Below are positions 8,979 to 17,508 of a stretch of 64,000 bases of DNA, piece after piece. Under the pieces are notes generated by a model. The model did no database searches. It saw nothing but the letters and a program-made list of their open reading frames with translations, and was not told the origin of the DNA. Source of the stretch: Hyphomonadaceae bacterium (GTDB lineage Bacteria; Pseudomonadota; Alphaproteobacteria; Caulobacterales; Aquidulcibacteraceae); the NCBI GenBank assembly GCA_019636095.1, contig JAHBYF010000002.1, positions 558,001-622,000 on the forward strand, read 5' to 3'. Made by a program: the position numbers and the translations under genes. Within the stretch, counting starts at the first letter, position 1. Each line of letters opens with the position of its first letter.

Positions 8979-11264
8979 ATGGCCAAGAAAATGTTGATCG
9001 ACGCCGCCCACCCGGAAGAGACCCGGGTCGCGGTGCTCGACGGAACCCGCGTTGAAGATTTCGATTTCGAGGTAGCCAGCAGAAAACAACTCAGAGGCAA
9101 TATCTATCTCGCCAAGGTGACGCGCGTAGAGCCGTCTCTGCAGGCTGCCTTTGTGGAGTACGGCGGCAACCGTCACGGCTTCCTCGCCTTCTCTGAAATC
9201 CACCCCGACTATTACGCGATCCCGCACGACGACCAGGAAGCCATCAAGGCTGAGCTGGCCAAGGCGGAAGAGGAAAGCGAAAACGAGGAGGAGGATGATG
9301 AAGCGCGTGACGAGCGCCGCCGCCGCATCCTGACCCGCCGTTACAAGATCCAGGAAGTTATCCGCCGCCGCCAGATTATGCTGGTGCAGGTGGTGAAAGA
9401 AGAGCGCGGCAACAAAGGCGCAGCGCTCACCACGTACCTCTCGCTCGCCGGCCGCTATTGCGTGCTGATGCCGAACACCGGCCGTGGCGGCGGCATCTCG
9501 CGCAAAATCACGCAAGCGACCGACCGCAAGCGTTTGAAAAAGATCGCCACCGACCTCGAAGTGCCGCAGGGTCAAGGCCTGATCATCCGTACGGCCGGCG
9601 CTAAGCGCACCAAGACGGAGATCAAGCGCGACTACGAATATCTTTCGCGCGCTTGGGAAACCATTCGCGATGAGACCATGAAGTCGGTGGCGCCGGCGCT
9701 TATCTACGAAGAAAGCTCGCTGGTGAAGCGCGCTATCCGCGATCTCTATGACAAAGACGTCGATGAAATTCACGTCGACGGCGAAGCGGCGTACAAGGAG
9801 GCCAAAGACTTCGTGCGCATGCTGATGCCATCGCATGCCAAAAGGGTGCACCTCTGGAAAGAGTCCACGCCGATCTTCGCCAAGCAGGGTGTCGAGAAGC
9901 AGCTTGAATCAATCTATTCGCCGATTGTTCACCTCAAGAGCGGCGGCTACCTCGTCATCAATCAGGCCGAAGCGCTCGTCGCCATCGACGTGAACTCGGG
10001 GCGAGCGACACGCGAACGCAACATCGAGCAAACCGCGTTCAAGACGAACCTGGAAGCCGCTGATGAAGCTGCGCGGCAGATGCGCTTGCGCGATCTGGCA
10101 GGCCTCATCGTCATCGACTTCATCGACATGGAAGAGGCGAAGAACGATCGCGTCGTCGAAAAGCGGATGAAAGACAATCTTCGCTTCGATCGCGCCCGCG
10201 TGCAGATGGGAAAAATTAGCGGCTTCGGTCTGCTCGAACTTTCCCGCCAGCGTCGCCGTACAGGCGTGTTGGAAGGCACCAGCCACGTCTGCGAACACTG
10301 CCAAGGCTCCGGCCGCGTGCGGTCCGTCGAGAGCGCTTCGCTCGCCCTGCTCCGCGCGCTTGATGAGGCCGCGGCCAAGAAAAGGAACCGGCTGATCGAG
10401 GCCCGCACCGCCTCGGATACGGCGATCTATCTTCTGAACGAGAAGCGGGATGCGCTGGCGACGATCGAGGAAAACAACAACGTCCGCGTCCGCATCGGCG
10501 CGTCACCGGCGATGCATTCCGGCGACTTTGAACTGATTGTCCTCGACGGCGGTTTTGAAGGCGAGGCCGAAGACGAAGCAACGCCGCAGCGCGGACGCCG
10601 GCAGCAAGCGCAGCGGCGCAACGTTGAGATCGAAGCAGAGGAAGCTGACGCGCGCGCAGCCGCGGACGAAGCCGACGACGCCGAGGAGGAAGAACTCGAA
10701 ACAGCGCCCGGCATCGCCGCGCTCGCCGACGCCGAGGGCGACGACCGTAAGCGCCGCCGACGCCGAGGGCGTCGTGGTGGTAAGCGCCGCCGTGACGAAG
10801 AAGGCGCAGAATCACCGGAGACGAGCGCTGAAAGCGAAACCCCGAAAGGCGAGACGGCGGAGGATCGCGCCGGCCGCGGTTCCAATCGCCGCCGGCGTCG
10901 CGGCCGTGGACGCGGGCGCCGGGTGTATGAAGTGGACGGCGGGGAATGGCTAGATTTTGTCAGCGCCGACCTGAAGCACCTAACGCCACGCCCCGAGCGT
11001 CCCGCGCGCAATGGTGATGCGCGCCGGCCGGAAACGGCGGAAGAGCACGTCGAAGACACACCGCCGCCGATGCCTGAGGCGGAAATCATCGTTCACCCCA
11101 CGGCGGAACCGGTTGTGGACCTCCACAATGAAACGGTCGGCGCCGCTGCGGAAGCTGAGGCGCCAGTGCTTGAGCCAGTGGCAGAAGCGCCCGCCTATGA
11201 ACCGGACCAAGAACGCCGCGACAAGTTCTTCTCGCGCCTCTCGCGCTGGTCTAAGAAAAACTGA
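8979..11264 (+). CDS. rne: Ribonuclease E/G
   Basis: A 761-residue endoribonuclease that starts mRNA decay and processes rRNA/tRNA. I chose MAKKMLIDAAHPEE at 8979 as start; the frame is open to 8952. The catalytic half has an S1 domain (about 35-120, interrupted by a charged Glu/Lys insert), the RNase H-like/DNase I-like core with VAIDVNSG and LIVIDFIDM supplying the two metal-binding aspartates, and the Zn-link CEHCQGSG. The C-terminal part (about 520-761) is disordered, rich in Glu, Ala and Arg, with RRRRGRRGGKRRR-like RNA-binding patches, as expected of a degradosome scaffold. Upstream is a 388-nt leader. Confidence 0.96.
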   Translation: MAKKMLIDAAHPEETRVAVLDGTRVEDFDFEVASRKQLRGNIYLAKVTRVEPSLQAAFVEYGGNRHGFLAFSEIHPDYYAIPHDDQEAIKAELAKAEEESENEEEDDEARDERRRRILTRRYKIQEVIRRRQIMLVQVVKEERGNKGAALTTYLSLAGRYCVLMPNTGRGGGISRKITQATDRKRLKKIATDLEVPQGQGLIIRTAGAKRTKTEIKRDYEYLSRAWETIRDETMKSVAPALIYEESSLVKRAIRDLYDKDVDEIHVDGEAAYKEAKDFVRMLMPSHAKRVHLWKESTPIFAKQGVEKQLESIYSPIVHLKSGGYLVINQAEALVAIDVNSGRATRERNIEQTAFKTNLEAADEAARQMRLRDLAGLIVIDFIDMEEAKNDRVVEKRMKDNLRFDRARVQMGKISGFGLLELSRQRRRTGVLEGTSHVCEHCQGSGRVRSVESASLALLRALDEAAAKKRNRLIEARTASDTAIYLLNEKRDALATIEENNNVRVRIGASPAMHSGDFELIVLDGGFEGEAEDEATPQRGRRQQAQRRNVEIEAEEADARAAADEADDAEEEELETAPGIAALADAEGDDRKRRRRRGRRGGKRRRDEEGAESPETSAESETPKGETAEDRAGRGSNRRRRRGRGRGRRVYEVDGGEWLDFVSADLKHLTPRPERPARNGDARRPETAEEHVEDTPPPMPEAEIIVHPTAEPVVDLHNETVGAAAEAEAPVLEPVAEAPAYEPDQERRDKFFSRLSRWSKKN

Positions 11265-11292
11265 CCAACTGCTTAGGCGTAAGGCCTTGTTC

Positions 11293-11328
11293 CCGCCCCA
11301 AACCGGCGTTTCAACCGGTCTGGGGCGG
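11293..11328 (+). terminator. Strong hairpin between rne and the M48 protease gene
   Basis: CCGCCCCAAACCGG - CGTTTCAA - CCGGTCTGGGGCGG: 14-bp stem with one mismatch. No U-tract follows, so it may act as a 3' stabiliser or partial terminator of rne mRNA, not a full intrinsic terminator. It ends 24 nt before the next start codon. Confidence 0.5.
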
Positions 11329-11352
11329 CAAACGCGGAATCAAGGAGCGGGC

Positions 11353-12753
11353 ATGGCCGCGTCTCTTCTCTCTACGCTTGCAACTGGCCTGGGCCGCGGC
11401 GCTGTCGGTGCTGTCGCCGCTATCAGCGCAATCGCACTTATGTCGGCGCAGACTGCATCAGCGCAGTCGCTTATTCGCGACGCGGAAATCGAGGACACGC
11501 TCCACGTTTACGAGAATCCGTTGCTCGATGCCGCGGGATTGCGGCGCGAGGACGTGCGTATCTTCATCGTCAACGAAGACAGCGTGAACGCCTTCGTGTC
11601 GGGCGGCCAAAACATCTTCGTCAACACCGGACTCATCATGAGAGCAAACACGCCGAATGAGATTATCGGCGTGATGGCGCACGAAACCGGTCACATCGCT
11701 GGCGGCCACCTCTCACGTTCACGCGAAGCCATAAACCAAGCGATGGGACCGATGCTGATTTCCATTGGCCTGGGGGTGCTCGCTATCGCAGCCGGCGCAC
11801 CCGACGCTGGCGCAGCGCTCATCGCGGGATCGCAAGGCTTTGCGATGGCGAACTTCGTGCGCTTCACTCAGGTTCAAGAAAGCTCAGCGGATCAGGCTGG
11901 CGCGACCTTCCTTGAGCAATCCGGACAATCGGGCCGCGGCCTCATCTCGTTCTTCGATCGTCAAATCCGTCCATATGAATGGCAGACCCGCCGGGCGCCG
12001 CCGTGGATGATGACACACCCCTTTTCTTCAGACCGCGTCGAGGCCTTGCGTCAGCGGGTTGACAGCGCAAGCCATCGCGACGCCGTCGATACCGAAGACA
12101 ACATTCGCCGCTTTCAATTCATGCAAGCCAAGCTCATTGGCTTCATTCGTTCTGAGGGCCAAGTCCTTGCACGCTATCCAACACGCGATACATCGCAGCC
12201 GGCACGGTATGCGCGCGCCATCGCGTACTACCGACAAGCGAAACTTGACCAAGCACGCGACGAACTTAACGTCCTAATTTCCGAGGACCCGCAAAACCCC
12301 TACTTTCAGGAGTTGATGGGACAGATTCTGTTTGAGAACGGCCACGCCGAAGAATCGATCCCCTACCACCGTCGTTCGCTGCAATTCGCGCCCGGCCAAC
12401 CGCTGCTGCAGGTCAACCTCGCGCGCGCGCTGGTCGCCGCACACGGCCGCGACGGCGCTGAAGAGGCGATCCAGCTCTTGAACGAGGCTGTGCGCAAAGA
12501 ACCGGACAACGGGTTTGCTTGGCGGGAGATGGCCTCCGCCCGTTATGAACGCGGCGAGGAGCCGCTCGCAGAACTCGCCTCAGCTGAAGCGAGCTTTACG
12601 GTCGGCGATTATTCGAGTGCGCTCAATTTCGCCGAACGGGCGAGGCGTTCGCTTCCGCGCAATACGGTGGCGTATCGGCGCGCCGACGATATCGTGAGCT
12701 TCGCCGGCAACGAGGTGCGCGAGCAAACGCAGCGCAACGGCCGCCGCAGCTAA
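11353..12753 (+). CDS. Periplasmic M48 family metalloprotease with TPR domain (BepA-like)
   Basis: A 466-residue protein with an N-terminal signal peptide (ending about TASA-Q at residue 38), an M48 peptidase domain with H110-ETG-H114 in VMAHETGHIAGGHL, the downstream ESSADQAG zinc-ligand segment, and a C-terminal TPR array (about 270-440). This is the BepA/YfgC architecture, a periplasmic quality-control protease for outer-membrane proteins such as LptD. AAGGAG precedes the ATG at 11353; the open frame to 11011 is just read-through from rne. The DsbA-like gene follows. Confidence 0.9.
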   Translation: MAASLLSTLATGLGRGAVGAVAAISAIALMSAQTASAQSLIRDAEIEDTLHVYENPLLDAAGLRREDVRIFIVNEDSVNAFVSGGQNIFVNTGLIMRANTPNEIIGVMAHETGHIAGGHLSRSREAINQAMGPMLISIGLGVLAIAAGAPDAGAALIAGSQGFAMANFVRFTQVQESSADQAGATFLEQSGQSGRGLISFFDRQIRPYEWQTRRAPPWMMTHPFSSDRVEALRQRVDSASHRDAVDTEDNIRRFQFMQAKLIGFIRSEGQVLARYPTRDTSQPARYARAIAYYRQAKLDQARDELNVLISEDPQNPYFQELMGQILFENGHAEESIPYHRRSLQFAPGQPLLQVNLARALVAAHGRDGAEEAIQLLNEAVRKEPDNGFAWREMASARYERGEEPLAELASAEASFTVGDYSSALNFAERARRSLPRNTVAYRRADDIVSFAGNEVREQTQRNGRRS

Positions 12754-12809
12754 ACTTGCTCGTCGGGGCAAAAGCAGCCATGTGAGCTACCTTCAAGCCG
12801 GAGATCGCC

Positions 12810-13529
12810 GTGGTCGCTCGCCTTTTCGCTCTTGCATCTCTCGTGCTGTTTGCCGCGCCCGCCGCATCGGCGCAGACCTTCAACGGCCAGCAGCAATCGG
12901 AAATCCGCGCCATTGTGCGTGAATATCTGGTCAACAATCCAGACGTCCTGCGCGAGGCGCTGGATGCGTTGGCCGAACGCAATGCCGCCGAACGCTGGCA
13001 GGAAATTCGGAACGACCCACGTGATTTTGCGGTCGGACCCTCCGACGCCGCCGTCACGATCGTTGAGTTCTACGACTATCGCTGCGCCTACTGCCATCAC
13101 GCCATGGAATGGGTGATCGATCTCACGCGTACGCGCCGCGACATCCGCGTCGTGTTCAAGGAATTCCCAATTCTAACCAATGCCTCAATGGAAGCTGCGC
13201 GCGCTGCGCTCGCGGCACGCCCGCAAGGGCGCTATCTGCAATTCCACCAAGGGCTCATGAACCATCCGCTTGATCAGGAGCTTACCTCCGCCGACATTGA
13301 CGCCATTGCCCGACACGCCGGTATCGACGTTACCCGCATGCGCCGCGCGATGGACGACCCGGAAATCATGCGCACGCTCGAACAAAACCATGCGCATGCT
13401 GTCGACTACAACATTACCGGCACGCCCGGCTTCGTCATCAACGGCGAACTGATCCCGGGTTTCAATCAGCCGATGCTGGAAGCGCGCATTCGCGAAGCTG
13501 CGCGCGAGGCGCGAACGGCGCGGCGTTAG
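12810..13529 (+). CDS. DsbA family thiol-disulfide oxidoreductase
   Basis: A 239-residue periplasmic thioredoxin-fold protein. GTG start at 12810 with GGAGA 5 nt upstream; signal peptide ends about PAASA-Q. A short N-terminal helical region (IREYLVNNPDVLREAL), typical of COG1651-type DsbA proteins, precedes the C92-AY-C95 active site in VEFYDYRCAYCHH, and GTPGFVING gives the cis-proline loop. Likely oxidises or isomerises cysteines in exported proteins; LptD-type and CxxC-bearing proteins encoded in this window are possible clients (inference). Its TAG stop overlaps the TAA of the convergent gene. Confidence 0.9.
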   Translation: MVARLFALASLVLFAAPAASAQTFNGQQQSEIRAIVREYLVNNPDVLREALDALAERNAAERWQEIRNDPRDFAVGPSDAAVTIVEFYDYRCAYCHHAMEWVIDLTRTRRDIRVVFKEFPILTNASMEAARAALAARPQGRYLQFHQGLMNHPLDQELTSADIDAIARHAGIDVTRMRRAMDDPEIMRTLEQNHAHAVDYNITGTPGFVINGELIPGFNQPMLEARIREAAREARTARR

Positions 13530-14272
13530 ATCTTGCCGGAGGCTGAGGCGGCGATCAGCCTGAGCTGGCGAAAAAGCAACGGCCGCTCGATACCTCCGCG
13601 TTCAATCGCCTTGAGATAGCTGGGCACGAGGGCCACGTAGCCGATCGCAGGAAAAACCTCCTGCGGCAGCGCCCGCGCGAAACGCCGCGCCTCCTTGTAG
13701 AAGGCCCACGCCTTCTCTCGCATTTCGGCAAAGTCGCCACCAGCCTGAGGCAGAGCTGACCGCCCTCTTGCGCGCCAGAACGCCGCTGCTCGCAGTAGAC
13801 CCGTGTATCCCCATGCTCGTCCTGCCGCCTTCAAAAACGCAGGCGAAGGCGCAGGCTGCGCCTCCGTCTGTTCAGCACTTACGCGCAGCAGCACACCAGC
13901 CGTACCATCCAAATATCTGTCGACATCGCACCAGGCAGCGAATGGCTGTGACTCAAAATCCGCCGCGCGGGCGTTGACGATGTCTTGAAGGTCAGCAGCG
14001 GTTCGCGAGTTGGTCGTGCGGCGCAAAGCTGCAAGCGCTGGATGCGCACGCGGCGGCGCACCTTCGGCAATCTCTGCAAGCGCCTCGCGCCACCATTGCA
14101 ACCGAATGGCGCCCAAGGGGCCCTCGCGCACGGTCTCCGCCGTCCGCGCAATCTCATAGTTGACGGCATAGATTGCAAGCAGCCGCTCGCGCACATGCGC
14201 TGGCGAGAACCGCGCGGCGAGCCACCGATCCTCGTCGACGCGCTGGATTAGAGTGTCGAGGGTCTCTCTCAC
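13526..14272 (-). CDS. Squalene/phytoene synthase family protein, NDUFAF6-like
   Basis: A 248-residue helical protein. RERLLAIYAVNYEIARTAETV and GAIRLQWWREAL match the subgroup related to mitochondrial complex I assembly factor NDUFAF6 and to HpnC. The first Asp-rich DxxxD motif of true synthases is replaced by NYEIAR; the second region has CDVDRYLDGTAG. So prenyl condensation is doubtful and an assembly role is possible; another complex I-linked gene, NDUFA12, is in the window. It sits 101 nt downstream of secF. Family assignment is good, function open. Confidence 0.75.
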   Translation of the reverse strand: MRETLDTLIQRVDEDRWLAARFSPAHVRERLLAIYAVNYEIARTAETVREGPLGAIRLQWWREALAEIAEGAPPRAHPALAALRRTTNSRTAADLQDIVNARAADFESQPFAAWCDVDRYLDGTAGVLLRVSAEQTEAQPAPSPAFLKAAGRAWGYTGLLRAAAFWRARGRSALPQAGGDFAEMREKAWAFYKEARRFARALPQEVFPAIGYVALVPSYLKAIERGGIERPLLFRQLRLIAASASGKI

Positions 14273-14373
14273 ACGCGTTTTCTAAAGCAAATCGCCGGCG
14301 CACAGCGAGCCTGCGGGGTACGAAGCCCCGCTACTCTCCACGACGGCATCATCGGCATGCCTTGGCGCGAAGA

Positions 14374-15396
14374 TCAGCCCGGGCTTTTGCTGAGTTCGCC
14401 TTTAGGAACACTCTCGCCCCGCCGGTTCTGCCACAGAAGCGTAACCGGTGCGGCGACATAGATCGAGGAATAGGTGCCGATCACAACGCCAAACGTCATT
14501 GCGATGCCAAAGCCTCGCAGCGCCTCGCCGCCGAACACCCACAACGCAACCGCAGCGATCAGCACGGTGACACTCGTCATCATCGTGCGCGAGAGCGTCT
14601 CGTTGGTGGAAAGATCGATCACGTCCGGTCGCGGCATCTTTTTGAACTTGCGATAGTTCTCCCGCAGACGATCGAACACCACCACCGTGTCGTTCATCGA
14701 ATAGCCAATGATCGTGAGCAGCGCTGCAACGACAACGAGCGTGAACTCAATGCGAAAGACAGAGAACAGGCCAAGGGTCAAAATCACGTCGTGGAACAGC
14801 GCCACCACAGCGCCCAATCCGAACTGCCACTCGAACCGGAACCAGATATAAACGAGCATAAGAGCGATCGCCCAGCCGAGCGCCGAGAGGCCCTTTCCGA
14901 ACAGCTCGTCGGAAACCTTCGCCGACACACCCTCAACGCTCAGGAACTGCACGTTTGGTATCGCCGCTTGCAGTCGCTGCGTGACGTCGCTCGTCGCCTC
15001 GGCGCTCTGGTAACTCACCAACGCGCAGTAAGGAGGGTTCGTTACAGGTGTGCACGAACTTTGCTGCACGACCATTTCACCGAGATCGAGGCCTTCGAGG
15101 GCGCGGCGGATGTCTGCGGGATCGATCGCGTTAGGCGACTGGATCGTCATCAGCGTGCCGCCCCGGAAATCAATTCCGAGCGCAAATCCGTGCGACAGCA
15201 CTGTACCAACACGGTCTAACGGGCTCCCGTCAGCGGCGTTGTAGACCGCTATGGGGTTTTCCCTGAACCCACCTGTCACCATGGATACGAACGTGCCGCC
15301 AACCGCCACGAACGAGGCAAAGGCGGCAATCGCCGCGAAACGCACGAACTTGAAGTTCGTCTTTTGCGGTAGCAGTTTGATAAGTGGCCAAGCCAT
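14374..15396 (-). CDS. secF: Protein translocase subunit SecF
   Basis: A 340-residue inner-membrane protein that with SecD uses the proton gradient to drive late steps of Sec export. It has six predicted membrane helices, a large first periplasmic domain containing the GIDFRGGTLM motif, and family segments VVVFDRLRENYRK and TLSRTMMTSVTV. It starts 7 nt after secD's stop, in a yajC-secD-secF operon. The ATG at 15396 begins MAWPLIKLLPQKTNF, typical of alphaproteobacterial SecF. Confidence 0.96.
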   Translation of the reverse strand: MAWPLIKLLPQKTNFKFVRFAAIAAFASFVAVGGTFVSMVTGGFRENPIAVYNAADGSPLDRVGTVLSHGFALGIDFRGGTLMTIQSPNAIDPADIRRALEGLDLGEMVVQQSSCTPVTNPPYCALVSYQSAEATSDVTQRLQAAIPNVQFLSVEGVSAKVSDELFGKGLSALGWAIALMLVYIWFRFEWQFGLGAVVALFHDVILTLGLFSVFRIEFTLVVVAALLTIIGYSMNDTVVVFDRLRENYRKFKKMPRPDVIDLSTNETLSRTMMTSVTVLIAAVALWVFGGEALRGFGIAMTFGVVIGTYSSIYVAAPVTLLWQNRRGESVPKGELSKSPG

Positions 15397-15403
15397 CGAA
15401 GCC

Positions 15404-16999
15404 TCAAATTGGCAATTGCTTCGGACGCACGGCCCGGAACCAGGACGCGACCATCAACTGAGTGACAATGGTCGCAGTGAAAACGGTGGTGACGCACCCG
15501 ATTGAGAGCGTCCAAGCGAAGCCTTTGACCGGCCCCTCACCAAACGCAAACAGTATGAGTGCAGCGAGAATGGTCGTCAGGTTCGCATCGACGATCGTTA
15601 CGAGTGCGCGCGAGAAGCCTTGGTCGATAGCAACGGCGGGACCGCGGCCTAGCCTCTGCTCCTCACGCATCCGCTCGTAGATCAGGACGTTCGAGTCGAC
15701 CGCCATACCCATGGTCAACACCAAGCCCGCAATGCCGGGCAACGTTAGGGCTGCGCCCATCATCGACATCGCCGCAAAGATCAAGACCATATTGAGCACC
15801 ATGGCGATGATCGCGATCACACCAAAGACGCCATAGAACAACACCATGATCAGCACGACCGCCACAGCGCCTATCGCGCCTGCGAGCGTGCCGGAATTGA
15901 TCGCTTCTTGGCCCAATCCCGCGCCGACTGTGCGCTGTTCGATAACAGTCAGCGGCGCCGGCAAGGCGCCTGCGCGCAGCATGACGGCGAGCTGGTTGGC
16001 GGACTCGGCACTGAAGTTGCCGCTGATCTGACCTGAGCCACCGCAGATGGGCTCGTTGATCGTCGGCGCGGTGAGCACCTGATTGTCGAGAAGAATAGCA
16101 AAGCGCCGGCCCGTGTTTTCCCGTGTGATCCGGCAGAACTGCGTCGTTCCTTGCCCGTCGAGAGCAAACGAGAGCACGAACTGACCCGTCCGCTGGTCGG
16201 TCGAAGGATTGGCGCGCTGCAAGCGCTCACCGGTGAAACGCACGCGGCGCTCTACCACTTCTTGGCGGCTGCCAATTTGCGGGTATGGCTGCACAATCAT
16301 GGTGCCGGGCGGCAGCGCCCCACTCTGCATTTCTTCGGGCGAGAGATCGCGCACCATGTGGAACGTCATCAGCGCAGTCTGACCGATAAGCGCCTTCAAT
16401 TGCTCGGGATCATTCACGCCGGGCGCTTGAACAACGATGCGATCATCGCCCTGGCGCGCAATGTTCACTTCGCTGGTGCCGTTCGGGTCGATCCGGCGGC
16501 GAATGACTTCCACCGATTGCTGCGCCGCTTGACGACTGAGCTCGCGCAGCGACGATTCCGTCATTCGCGCTTCGATTGCGCCGTCAGCGCCTTGGGCGAA
16601 GGTCGTGCTTTCGTTGCCGCTTGCCGCGGACCGCGCAAGCGGGCGCATCGCAACCATCGCACGGCTCATATCGTTGGGATCAACAAGGCGGATGCGCGCG
16701 GTATCCCCGACCACCCCGCGACCAGTAAAGCGGATCGCAGGCTCAGCATCACGCAAAGCGGTGCCCATCTGATCGGCGATATTTTCGAGTTGTTGGTGCT
16801 TCAAAGCCGTCGTGTCGACCTCAAGTAAGAGGTGCGACCCGCCTCGCAAGTCGAGACCCAAATTGACAGCCTGCCGCGGCAGGAATCCGGGTATCTGGCT
16901 GCGTGCATTCTCAGGCAGGAAATTCGGGAGCGCGAACGCGATGCCCAATAGGCTCACGATCGCCACCAGTATCAGCCGCCACCGGGCTATCTTGAGCAT
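15404..16999 (-). CDS. secD: Protein translocase subunit SecD
   Basis: A 531-residue partner of SecF. ATG 16999 (MLKIARWRLILVAIVSLLG) gives the expected first helix; the open frame to 17068 adds only an Arg-rich segment overlapping yajC. Visible motifs: LGLDLRGGSHLLLEVD near the N-terminus, the P1 periplasmic domain, and the C-terminal GMAVDSNVLIYERMREE block followed by membrane helices. It lies 4 nt after yajC. Confidence 0.96.
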   Translation of the reverse strand: MLKIARWRLILVAIVSLLGIAFALPNFLPENARSQIPGFLPRQAVNLGLDLRGGSHLLLEVDTTALKHQQLENIADQMGTALRDAEPAIRFTGRGVVGDTARIRLVDPNDMSRAMVAMRPLARSAASGNESTTFAQGADGAIEARMTESSLRELSRQAAQQSVEVIRRRIDPNGTSEVNIARQGDDRIVVQAPGVNDPEQLKALIGQTALMTFHMVRDLSPEEMQSGALPPGTMIVQPYPQIGSRQEVVERRVRFTGERLQRANPSTDQRTGQFVLSFALDGQGTTQFCRITRENTGRRFAILLDNQVLTAPTINEPICGGSGQISGNFSAESANQLAVMLRAGALPAPLTVIEQRTVGAGLGQEAINSGTLAGAIGAVAVVLIMVLFYGVFGVIAIIAMVLNMVLIFAAMSMMGAALTLPGIAGLVLTMGMAVDSNVLIYERMREEQRLGRGPAVAIDQGFSRALVTIVDANLTTILAALILFAFGEGPVKGFAWTLSIGCVTTVFTATIVTQLMVASWFRAVRPKQLPI

Positions 17000-17003
17000 G
17001 AAC

Positions 17004-17357
17004 CTATTCCGAGGCTGGTTTTGAATCGTTGGCCGGCGCCGGCTCCGTCTTCGATCGCACTTCTGCAATCGCGTAGCGCATCACGCGCACTTCGACGTTC
17101 GGCCCGAGTTCCAAACGAAGTTCGTCGTCCGCTAACGACTTCACCTTGCCAACAAGGCCGCCGCTGGTGACGACCATGTCGTTCTTCTTCAACGCCGCAA
17201 TCGCGTCCATCAACTTCTTACGTTGCTGTTGCTGCGGACGGATCAGAAGAAAGTAGAAGACAATGAAAATGAGGACGAACGGAGCAAGCTGCATGATCAT
17301 GCCAGTCGTCGGATCTGGACCGGCGGGTGTTTGCGCGAATGCGGAAGAAATGAACAT
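17004..17357 (-). CDS. yajC: Sec translocon accessory protein YajC
   Basis: A 117-residue single-pass inner-membrane protein of the SecDF-YajC complex. It has a short periplasmic N-terminus, one helix (LAPFVLIFIVFYFLL), and the family's RPQQQQRKK motif directly after it, then MVVTSGGLVGKV. It is the first gene of the operon, about 85 nt downstream of a recognisable promoter. Confidence 0.95.
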   Translation of the reverse strand: MFISSAFAQTPAGPDPTTGMIMQLAPFVLIFIVFYFLLIRPQQQQRKKLMDAIAALKKNDMVVTSGGLVGKVKSLADDELRLELGPNVEVRVMRYAIAEVRSKTEPAPANDSKPASE

Positions 17358-17441
17358 TGAACCTCGCTGGGAGCGGCGCCGGCAGGGCCGCCCGGACGGT
17401 TGAAAGTGTGTTTGGGGGGAAACCCCTGAAGGTCGGCGGGG

Positions 17442-17469
17442 ACTATATCGGGAGGCGGCGCCTTTTCAA
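17442..17469 (-). promoter_or_regulatory. Sigma-70-type promoter for yajC-secD-secF
   Basis: On the minus strand TTGAAA (17469-17464), a 16-bp spacer, then TATAGT (17447-17442). Both hexamers are close to the housekeeping consensus, unusual in this GC-rich DNA. Predicted start near 17435, giving a leader of roughly 80 nt before yajC. Confidence 0.65.
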
Positions 17470-17508
17470 TCAGCACTCGGCGCCGTAACGCGCCGTTTCG
17501 CCGCAGCC

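Noticed and set aside
14313..14331. Hairpin GCGGGG-7 nt-CCCCGC downstream of secF
   Set aside because: Only 6 bp with no T-run; too weak to call a terminator with confidence.
14338..14400. Plus-strand peptide HDGIIGMPWRED resembling the dihydrofolate reductase VIG..PW motif
   Set aside because: Only a dozen residues fit, there is no start site, and the frame runs into antisense secF; most likely coincidence.
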